Part shown: in pieces, positions 1 through 4,449 of the stretch | How positions within the stretch are numbered: the stretch's first letter is position 1 | Layout of the letters: each line of letters begins with the position of its first letter | Made by a program: the position numbers and the translations under genes | Assembly: GCA_021852245.1 (NCBI GenBank) | Contig: JAJZNY010000401.1 | Coordinates: 1-5,225 of the forward strand | DNA length: 5,225 bases | Direction: 5' to 3' | Source of the DNA: Planctomycetota bacterium | Lineage (GTDB): Bacteria > Planctomycetota > Phycisphaerae > WQYP01 | Notes under the pieces: model-generated | The model's database searches: none | What the model was told of the DNA's origin: nothing | Seen by the model: only the letters and a program-made list of their open reading frames with translations

Positions 1-413
1 TTTGGAGCGATGTGCCTGATTTGAAATTCCATATTTCCGACGCGGATCCGCCGCGAACGCCCGTCGCTCAGATACACGGGTTTGGCAGGTACCTGCGTGG
101 ATAAGCCGAAAATATTAGCGGCCATGGCGCCCGACGGTATCATGCGGCTGCCGGTGCGGCGGCCGATGGCCTGGGCGATCTGGTCGGCATCCGGCGCCTC
201 AGGTATTGCGAGGCGGGCGTTGACCCTGGGGTAGTAGTAGAGGCCCCGCCCCAGGCGCTGAATATCACCAGAGCGGGCCAGTCGTGACAGCGCCTGATCG
301 ATGGCCGGCCGAGAGGCGATGCCAAGGAAATCCTTGGGAGTAAATACCCTGCCCCGACCGGCAGATCGAATTCGCCGCAGAACGCCGTCTTGCACACTGT
401 CCATCATCGCCAT
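1..413 (-). CDS. DUF6088 / AbiEi-like winged-helix antitoxin-type protein (partial, C-terminus outside window)
   Basis: Translating the minus strand from 413 gives 137 open codons to the left edge. Residues 5-62 form a winged-helix-like domain: VLRRIRSAGRGRVFTPKDFL, then a helix around AIDQALSRLARSG and the wing RLGRGLYYYPR (53-63). Residues 94-126 carry the family-like stretch SGAMAANIFGLSTQVPAKP followed by VYLSDGRSRRIRVG. This pattern is typical of DUF6088 proteins, relatives of the AbiEi antitoxin of type IV AbiE systems, which usually repress their own promoter and sit beside an AbiEii-type nucleotidyltransferase toxin. Family members are about 200 residues, so roughly 60 are probably missing. 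Three in-frame ATGs lie at 413, 407 and 404. Relatives tend to begin M-x-S-V, which favours 404 (MDSVQDG), but 413 is kept as the longest start downstream of the promoter. None has an SD. The frame stays open upstream to an ATG at 485, but that extension would cross the promoter/operator. Antitoxin function is inferred; the partner is not in the window. Confidence 0.85.
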   Translation of the reverse strand, partial: MAMMDSVQDGVLRRIRSAGRGRVFTPKDFLGIASRPAIDQALSRLARSGDIQRLGRGLYYYPRVNARLAIPEAPDADQIAQAIGRRTGSRMIPSGAMAANIFGLSTQVPAKPVYLSDGRSRRIRVGNMEFQIRHIAP

Positions 414-416
414 AAC

Positions 417-444
417 GTCAGAAAATTGTATACATTTTTCTGAC
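417..444. promoter_or_regulatory. 28-bp near-perfect palindrome, candidate operator for the DUF6088 protein
   Basis: The outer arms are GTCAGAAAA (417-425) and TTTTCTGAC (436-444), and the centre is the palindrome TGTATACA (427-434). Only the symmetric pair 426/435 fails to match, so 13 of 14 base pairs are symmetric. It covers the -10 element and predicted start site of the DUF6088 gene and ends 3 bp before its first ATG. A dimeric repressor bound here would block RNA polymerase. AbiEi-type antitoxins are known to autoregulate through inverted repeats in their promoters. Binding at this site is inferred. Confidence 0.7.
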
Positions 445-453
445 AGATTGCAA
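425..453 (-). promoter_or_regulatory. Candidate sigma-70-type promoter of the DUF6088 gene
   Basis: On the minus strand, TTGCAA (453-448) is followed after 17 nt by TACAAT (430-425). These match the TTGACA and TATAAT consensus at 4/6 and 5/6 positions with ideal spacing. Transcription would start near A418, only about 5 nt before the ATG at 413 and 14 nt before the ATG at 404. That explains the missing SD and suggests a near-leaderless message. The -10 element lies inside the palindrome at 417-444. Confidence 0.55.
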
Positions 454-772
454 CCGAGCGCATCGGCGAGTTTGCTTGCCACCATACCCCATGCCACCGC
501 ATTTCCATGACGGACATCGGTCGCGTGATCCGAACGCCGGGGAACGCACGCCCCGAGGACTGGATGTGCGGGGGGAGCGAGCCATTTACGCCGCGCGATG
601 GCGGTCGAGTCGGCACGCGGTCGGGTGGAGGGGCCGTGGGCTTCCATAAATTCCTCTTGTGCGGCCTACCCGGGGACGCGCGGGGAGCTGCAGTTGGCAC
701 GCCTTGGCCGCCACCTTCGGCGGATTTACGACCCGGGTTTAGCGGTGGGAGGCGGGCCGGAGAGGACGAGGT

Positions 773-804
773 CGCGGTTTTTCAGGCGTTCGACGCCAAC
801 CGCG
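773..804. repeat. Inverted repeat (two-part hairpin)
   Basis: The outer arms CGCGGTT (773-779) and AACCGCG (798-804) enclose a bulge TTTCA (780-784) and an inner hairpin GGCGT-TCG-ACGCC (785-797). In total 12 bp pair, nearly all G-C. Read on the minus strand it lies about 90 nt after the stop of the 317-residue gene and directly follows the hairpin at 811-842. It has no T-run. It may protect or fold the 3' end of that transcript, or belong to a short dispersed repeat. Confidence 0.55.
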
Positions 805-810
805 TGCGTG

Positions 811-842
811 CCATGCGGGTCGGTTTCCGCCCGACCGCATGG
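811..842. repeat. Inverted repeat (strong hairpin)
   Basis: CCATGC pairs with GCATGG and GGTCGG with CCGACC, giving 12 bp interrupted by one bulged G at 817, with a 7-nt loop TTTCCGC. On the minus strand it starts 54 nt after the stop codon of the 317-residue gene and is separated by 6 nt from the hairpin at 773-804. No T-run follows on either strand, so a classic intrinsic terminator is not supported. Confidence 0.6.
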
Positions 843-895
843 TGCACCTCCGCAGTTAAGCTGGGCCAAAGCGGTCCGACCTGTGTTGAAGGCTT

Positions 896-1849
896 TTATT
901 CGGCCGGGCCCTCGCCACCGTGAAGCGCATTTATTTTTGGGGAAGGCTGGCTGGGAATTTTGGCATCCGCGCCGACCTTTCTCAGGCGGATAATCAGTTG
1001 TTTGGCCGCACGTTTCAAGAATCGCCAAAGGCGGATAAAGGCAAGAAACGCGATGGCTGCTATGGCGGCGATCAGGAGGATCACTGCAAGACCTGCAAAT
1101 GGATGTTCCTGGATGGTTGCAATGGTGTGCACGGCTTTCATGACGGCGCCGCCGACACTTGAGACTATCGAGCCGACAACATGGACTATTCCACCAATCA
1201 ACAGAGCAACCCCCCCGGCGGCCGCGAGGCCGCGGCGATTTTTCCACAGTGCGGCGACGGTTTTGTTGCCGCCCGCCGCAATACGGTCCAGCAACGCCGC
1301 CGGCTCCCCCTCCTTCGCGAGCTCACCATTTTCGATCATGTGATCGAGTTCCACTGCCTCCGGATTGCCAATCTTCGTCATTGCCTCGGCAGCCGGCAAG
1401 CCATCTTTGGCTATGGCATCCTCGGCAATGCCGGGTTCGAGGATCATGGCTTTGGCTGCGGGAGAACCGTAGGCCTCAAACAGTGCGAGTTGCTCGTGGG
1501 ATTCAAATATGGACAGCGATTGCCTCCCGTAGGTGGCCATGATACGGAAGGCGTCAGGACGCAGGGCCGTCGGAACCTTGTCGAGTTCCTGCCCGGCATC
1601 GGGACCGATTTGTTGAAAAACCTCCGAGGTCTCGGCAAAGCCGTACTCACCTGTGCAGGTTTCTACCTCGGAGCGCAGGGCGTTCGGGCCGCCGATCTCA
1701 GCCGTCTCGGCAGGGAAATCATGTTCCACCTGTGTAAACAGTTCGCCAACGGCCTCGCCCGCAGCGGCTTCCTGGGCCGGGGCAAATCGAGCCCGGCAGA
1801 ACAGCATAGCTGACGCCAGGGTCAAGATAAATAAAGATTTGCGGAACAT
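896..1849 (-). CDS. Exported membrane protein with degenerate 11-residue helical repeats (317 aa, unknown function)
   Basis: Family not named. Residues 1-26 look like a signal peptide: FRK, a hydrophobic run LFILTLASAMLF, then a likely signal peptidase site after FAPA (A-P-A at -3 to -1). Residues 69-170 hold loosely repeated units of 10-12 residues built on xG-x-P/D-A-A, for example YGSPAAKAMIL (127), DGLPAAEAMTK (149) and IGNPEAVELD (160), probably short helices. A basic KNRR (203-206) precedes membrane segment 207-231 (GLAAAGGVALLIGGIVHVVG...). A second, 251-272, is followed by a strongly basic tail (RLWRFLKRAAKQ...). The start at 1849 is chosen over 1867 because AGGAGG lies 6 nt upstream. 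It is 29 nt downstream of the 353-residue gene, so the two are probably co-transcribed. From memory, similar signal-peptide, YGDDA-repeat, WxNK/R, membrane-segment proteins occur next to relatives of that neighbour in other bacteria. A scaffold or envelope role is only a guess. Confidence 0.85.
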   Translation of the reverse strand: MFRKSLFILTLASAMLFCRARFAPAQEAAAGEAVGELFTQVEHDFPAETAEIGGPNALRSEVETCTGEYGFAETSEVFQQIGPDAGQELDKVPTALRPDAFRIMATYGRQSLSIFESHEQLALFEAYGSPAAKAMILEPGIAEDAIAKDGLPAAEAMTKIGNPEAVELDHMIENGELAKEGEPAALLDRIAAGGNKTVAALWKNRRGLAAAGGVALLIGGIVHVVGSIVSSVGGAVMKAVHTIATIQEHPFAGLAVILLIAAIAAIAFLAFIRLWRFLKRAAKQLIIRLRKVGADAKIPSQPSPKINALHGGEGPAE

Positions 1850-1855
1850 AACATG

Positions 1856-1861
1856 CCTCCT
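1856..1861 (-). promoter_or_regulatory. Ribosome binding site fixing the start of the 317-aa gene
   Basis: AGGAGG on the minus strand (CCTCCT on plus) ends 6 nt before the ATG at 1849. The longer frame beginning with the ATG at 1867 would start upstream of this site and has no SD of its own, so 1849 is the supported start. Confidence 0.8.
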
Positions 1862-1878
1862 GAACATAATCTCGTCCG

Positions 1879-2940
1879 TCAGGAATGTGACTCGACAGCG
1901 CGCACGAATTTACGTCTCATCTCCCGCTGCTGCGCCACCACCGATTTGAGTATCGTCAGCAAGCCCGGGTTCTTACCGTCGCCGTGGAGCGTTGCAGATT
2001 GCATTCTATCCAACGCCTCGTCGGCCGATTTCCCGGCCGGCGCGCTCGGATCGCTGAAGAGGTTGTATACCTCATTAAATCCGAAACCGACGATGCCCGC
2101 TGCCACCAATGAAATACCGGCCGTCTCGGGCGCGGCATCGGCGCCGACCTCCTCTGCGCCACCATCGACGGCGGTGTCTGTAGCTAAGCTGGTGGCGACC
2201 CTTGCCGAAAGCTTCTCGCCGATCCTCCCGGCAATACTTCCATCAATATTGCTTACAAGTGCCAGGTCGGCATTCTCCGCGCCGGAGGCCTGTATACGCT
2301 TGATCGACTGCTGCCACAACTTCCGCACGAGAAGTTTAGGTTCCGCATCTGTGTGCACATGGGCCTCGGCCGCATGGGCGACGAGATAGCCTGCCACAGC
2401 TACCCGCAGGCGATTGTTGGCAGCCGCCTCGCGTTCAGCGAATACCGCCGTGACATTGCGCAGTTCCTCCCGCATTTGCTGCCGCGTCATGACGTCGTCA
2501 CGGAAATCCTCTGCAAGGAGGCTCTTGAGGTGCTGCCGCGAAGAGAATGGGAGTTTATCCCACACCACGTCGAACTGCGCGTGGATATCTGTCGCGTCAT
2601 TCGCAAAATGGGGAACATTCTTTTTCTTGAGGCGCGAGAAAAATTCCACGATCTGGTTTTTTGCATCGGCCAAAGCCACATTGTCGGCGTGGTTTGCAGA
2701 CCGCAGAATGGTGGGAGGTAGTTTCAGCCTACCCATTTCCGGATGCATGAACACGGCCACACAGATAACCACCAAGAGGCAAAAAAGAATTAACGCCAGG
2801 GCATTCCGGGGCATGCCGCGTATTTTCCCGGCCCGGCGTGCAATGGGGCCCCCGTCGGAGCGGCTTGGGCTATACACCGTCGGCAGATTGGGTTCGCCCT
2901 GCTCGCGGACGGCTGGAGAGAGGGGCTGGAAACTGTCCAT
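1879..2940 (-). CDS. Membrane-anchored protein of unknown function (353 aa), first gene of the two-gene envelope unit
   Basis: Family not named. Residues 1-45 are polar and end in a basic patch (RRAGKIRGMPRN), followed by one clear membrane helix at 46-65 (NALALILFCLLVVICVAVFM). By the positive-inside rule the N-terminus is cytoplasmic and residues 66-353 lie outside. The outer region is largely helical and charged, with a likely coiled coil at about 152-180 (TRQQMREELRNVTAVFAERE). At 236-253 is an alanine/arginine helix (AGRIGEKLSARVATSLAT). At 274-292 a glycine-rich hydrophobic segment, GISLVAAGIVGFGFNEVYN, could be a second membrane or hairpin helix. The end has NPGLLTILKSVVAQQREMRR (324-343). 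This tail resembles, from memory, an uncharacterised family found beside YGDDA-repeat exported proteins. The start at 2940 is set by GGAGGA 6 nt upstream. The frame extends to an ATG at 3240, but that start has no SD. The 317-residue gene follows after 29 nt. Confidence 0.85.
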   Translation of the reverse strand: MDSFQPLSPAVREQGEPNLPTVYSPSRSDGGPIARRAGKIRGMPRNALALILFCLLVVICVAVFMHPEMGRLKLPPTILRSANHADNVALADAKNQIVEFFSRLKKKNVPHFANDATDIHAQFDVVWDKLPFSSRQHLKSLLAEDFRDDVMTRQQMREELRNVTAVFAEREAAANNRLRVAVAGYLVAHAAEAHVHTDAEPKLLVRKLWQQSIKRIQASGAENADLALVSNIDGSIAGRIGEKLSARVATSLATDTAVDGGAEEVGADAAPETAGISLVAAGIVGFGFNEVYNLFSDPSAPAGKSADEALDRMQSATLHGDGKNPGLLTILKSVVAQQREMRRKFVRAVESHS

Positions 2941-2946
2941 CACAAA

Positions 2947-2952
2947 TCCTCC
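2947..2952 (-). promoter_or_regulatory. Ribosome binding site fixing the start of the 353-aa gene
   Basis: GGAGGA on the minus strand (TCCTCC on plus) lies 6 nt before the ATG at 2940. It makes the 353-residue form much more likely than the 453-residue frame that opens at 3240, whose extra 100 residues show no membrane or signal pattern belonging to this protein. Confidence 0.8.
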
Positions 2953-3007
2953 AATAAAAAAGGCCGTGCTCAGAAGCGGATATCGTTCGCCTATAAAATC
3001 CCGGGTG

Positions 3008-3016
3008 ATTATCCCA
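3008..3016 (-). promoter_or_regulatory. Weak candidate extended -10 promoter for the envelope unit
   Basis: On the minus strand TGG-GATAAT (3016-3008) matches an extended -10 element, with 5 of 6 positions in the hexamer. There is no recognisable -35 at 17 nt. Transcription would start near 3001, giving a leader of about 60 nt before the ATG at 2940. An alternative -10, TACAAT, lies about 10 nt further upstream, also with a poor -35. Low confidence. Confidence 0.25.
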
Positions 3017-3446
3017 TGGAATTGTACCGCTGCGGGGGCATTCCTGAAAGCTGTGGTCGGGCCAGTGGGGCCAGCGTGACCGAAATGTGAATTTTTCGTT
3101 TTCATACAGTTACGAAGAGCCCACAGTGGGAACGGCAGGACGGAAAGCCTGAAGCCGCAGGGCGTTTCAGGTTCGTGACGCGCCGACCGGGGTGCATATC
3201 GGCGGCCACCTCTGAAGCAGGCGACCCTGCCGGGCGCCATTGGTGGGTTTCACGAGCCGTGCTCTGGAGCACCCCAACTCAACGTTCTCACTTCGTGGGT
3301 AATTATTGCGTGACGGTGCAATAGAGGCCGAAAGGATCCGAGAAATTCCTGAAATCGGACGCAGAGAGCGAAAGACGGGCCAACGCCGAGATCGCTTCTC
3401 TTTTGACACCCTACCGCAGCAGGGGGAAAACTGCATCGCCATGATT

Positions 3447-3475
3447 TTGACATTTAGGTAAAGTATGACTAATAC
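3447..3475 (+). promoter_or_regulatory. Candidate promoter of the DUF6932-remnant/XRE unit
   Basis: A perfect TTGACA -35 (3447-3452) is followed after 17 nt by TAATAC (3470-3475), which matches TATAAT at only 3 of 6 positions. The -10 is the spacer of an inverted repeat ATGAC-TAATAC-GTCAT (3465-3480), a plausible operator for the HTH product. With this promoter transcription would begin near 3482, right at the in-frame ATG at 3483, so translation from 3465 would need an upstream start site. The strong -35 supports it; the poor -10 counts against it. Confidence 0.4.
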
Positions 3476-3672
3476 GTCATCTATGAGTCCGATGCAAAAC
3501 AGGCCCAAGATCCCGCCGTTCGGGCCAGACGGTTTGTTGCCGCGTGGGGATTGGCAGTGGTATTCGTGACCGGCATGGCCATGAGTTGGAGTTTCCCTCT
3601 GCGTTTCGGCAATCGCGCCAAGATCGTAAACCGAGGGGAATCGTGAAAATCAACTATGGAGAACCATCATGA
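3465..3672 (+). pseudogene. Internally deleted, frameshifted remnant of a DUF6932-like (toxin-type) gene
   Basis: Two separate frames carry the two ends of one protein family. The frame from the ATG at 3465 (AGG 6 nt upstream) gives 34 residues including PKIPPFGPDGLLPRGDW, the typical N-terminus of DUF6932 proteins, then a stop at 3567-3569. A second frame from about 3547 gives 41 residues: GIGSGIRDRHGHELEFPSAF followed by RQSRQDRKPRGIVKINYGEP and S, stopping at 3670-3672. From memory, that FRxSRxxxPRGIVxI ending is the usual C-terminus of the same family. Full-length members are about 150-250 residues with a minimal nucleotidyltransferase-like core (GSF...D.D) in the middle, which is entirely missing here. 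The stop overlaps the ATG of the HTH gene as ATGA, the tight coupling expected of a toxin-antitoxin operon. I infer a large internal deletion. Family naming is by eye; the deletion reading is well supported by the two matching ends and the shared gene border. Confidence 0.7.
3658..3661 (+). promoter_or_regulatory. Ribosome binding site of the XRE gene, inside the remnant's last codons
   Basis: GGAG lies 7 nt before the ATG at 3669, within the TAT-GGA-GAA codons near the end of the remnant frame. The XRE gene could therefore still be translated on its own after the upstream reading frame was broken. Confidence 0.65.
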
Positions 3673-4115
3673 TTCGCAACGAGGCTGAATACCGGGAGGC
3701 TGTGGCCCGCCTGGCCGACGAACAAAAACGCCTGGCTGATCATCGCTCGCGATTGAAGGCCGCCGGTCTCAAGGCCGAGGAAATCAAACGTGCGATCGAT
3801 CCCATAGCGTCATTTCATCTTCAACTCAAAGAAGAAGTTGAGAGTTATGAGCGCCTGAAACGCGGCGAATTTGAAGAACTCGAAAATCTGCGCGGCCTTG
3901 GCCATTTGCTGATTGCCCTGCGCATTGCTCAGGGGATTTCACAGCGCGAGCTGGCGAAACGCCTCAAGGTGCACGAGTCGCAGGTGTCACGCGATGAGCG
4001 GAACGAATATTTCGGGATCACGCTCGACCGGGCCATGAAAATTCTCGATGCGCTCAATGTGCGGCTGCGAACCAGGGTGGAACTTGAACCGCAGCGTGGC
4101 GTCGCGGTGGCGTAG
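3669..4115 (+). CDS. XRE/Cro-type helix-turn-helix protein, probable antitoxin/repressor (148 aa)
   Basis: Residues 1-70 are a charged helical region, probably coiled coil (YREAVARLADEQKRLADHRS... and LQLKEEVESYERLKRGEFEE). Residues 76-111 are a classic XRE HTH: LLIALRIAQGISQRELAKRL, with helix 2 at SQRELAKRL (91-99) and the recognition helix around HESQVSRDER (102-111). Residues 112-131 (NEYFGITLDRAMKILDALNV) complete the fold, and a short basic/acidic tail RLRTRVELE follows. The long N-terminal helix before the HTH, and the position directly after a DUF6932-type gene with an ATGA overlap, are as I remember for antitoxin/regulator partners of such genes. It would bind promoter DNA and, in an intact pair, neutralise the toxin. 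It looks complete, with no frame damage. Because its partner is internally deleted it is probably now an orphan regulator. The start at 3669 has GGAG 7 nt upstream. Confidence 0.9.
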   Translation: MIRNEAEYREAVARLADEQKRLADHRSRLKAAGLKAEEIKRAIDPIASFHLQLKEEVESYERLKRGEFEELENLRGLGHLLIALRIAQGISQRELAKRLKVHESQVSRDERNEYFGITLDRAMKILDALNVRLRTRVELEPQRGVAVA

Positions 4116-4449
4116 AAACCTCTGCCGCTCAGCGACGTTTTAGCACCAAAATTCTGCCCTGAAGCTGTGAATCTCTCAGTGCACTTTCACGGCACGCCGC
4201 GAGTCTCCACGAGCCGACAGTGCCTCAAATTGCCGCTTGCAGGCAGGGATTGGTGCCCGAAGGCCCTGCTAAGCTTTCCGGCAGATTAAATCCGTATGTA
4301 ATTGGCCAACCTCGTGGCACAGTGTCCCACGCCAGCACCAACCGACACGCGCTTGTCCGCTGCGTCCGCCCGCAGTTAAAAAAACGCCCGATATCCGCTA
4401 CAATTACATACTTGTTTCGGGCAATGTTGCCGCAGCGGAGAAGTTTCAG
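4116..4449. other. Non-coding gap between the XRE gene and ispG
   Basis: No gene is supported. The plus frame from 4220 (77 codons) overlaps the ispG start and lacks an SD. No hairpin with a T-run follows the XRE stop. The one notable fold is GCAGGG/CCCTGC at 4243-4269 with a 15-nt loop, of unknown meaning. The last 75 bp are A+T-richer and carry the ispG promoter candidate. Confidence 0.6.
4376..4404 (+). promoter_or_regulatory. Candidate sigma-70-type promoter of ispG
   Basis: TTAAAA (4376-4381, 4/6 to TTGACA) and TACAAT (4399-4404, 5/6 to TATAAT) are separated by exactly 17 nt. The start site would be near 4411, leaving a leader of about 40 nt to the ATG at 4450. The SD GGAG (4437-4440) lies within that leader. 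This implies ispG is transcribed separately from the XRE gene. Confidence 0.5.

Larger units (their letters stand above)
454..895. other. Non-coding stretch between the DUF6088 promoter and the membrane-protein unit
   Basis: No gene can be supported here. Both strands have open frames because the sequence is G+C-rich, notably plus-strand frames from 507 and 598, but none has an SD or a recognisable protein pattern, and both plus frames run into the 3' end of the opposite-strand gene. The right half is rich in inverted repeats: CCGCC/GGCGG at 708-723, plus the two larger hairpins at 773-804 and 811-842. No hairpin with a T-run, and so no canonical intrinsic terminator, was seen for the minus-strand gene ending at 896. 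Confidence 0.6.
2941..3464. other. Non-coding stretch between divergent units
   Basis: This region separates the minus-strand envelope unit from the plus-strand DUF6932-remnant/XRE unit and should hold both promoters. The open frames on it have no SD. It contains a hairpin at 3148-3171 (CCTGAA-GCC / GGC-TTCAGG with a 2-nt bulge) and a small inverted repeat TATTGC/GCAATA at 3304-3323. TTTTGACA occurs twice, at 3401 and 3445; only the second has a -10 at the right distance. A minus-strand frame at about 3150-3240 has a faint likeness to an FGE-sulfatase C-terminus. Confidence 0.6.

Noticed and set aside
694..712. Sigma-54-like TTGGCACG
   Set aside because: The expected GC of the -12 element is absent at the fixed distance; the sequence there reads GGCC.
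661..760. tRNA-like wording (GAGCTGCAGTTGGCA resembling a D-arm)
   Set aside because: No matching acceptor stem, anticodon arm or GGTTCRA T-loop can be placed at the required distances.
507..993. Overlapping plus-strand frames starting at 507 and 598
   Set aside because: No SD and unusual arginine/glycine/proline-rich composition typical of chance frames in G+C-rich DNA. They cross inverted repeats and run into the opposite gene.
1181..1813. Plus-strand open frame of 210 codons
   Set aside because: It lies opposite the 317-residue membrane protein, which has a signal peptide, membrane helices and a consensus SD. The plus frame has none of these.
1796..1849. Lipoprotein signal in the 317-aa protein (Cys at residue 18)
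   Set aside because: The residues before the cysteine are M-L-F, with phenylalanine at -1 and arginine following, which does not fit a lipobox. The A-P-A site further on fits a standard signal peptide better.
2941..2975. T-run (TTTTTT) after GGCC on the minus strand as a terminator
   Set aside because: No stable hairpin precedes it, and it lies just upstream of the SD of the 353-aa gene.
2941..3240. N-terminal extension of the 353-aa gene to an ATG at 3240
   Set aside because: The SD GGAGGA directly before the ATG at 2940 and the sensible N-terminus there favour the shorter form. The extension has no SD.
3403..3408. TTGACA as a further -35 element
   Set aside because: The sequence 16-18 nt downstream is G-rich (GGGGAAAA) with no -10 likeness, unlike the copy at 3447.
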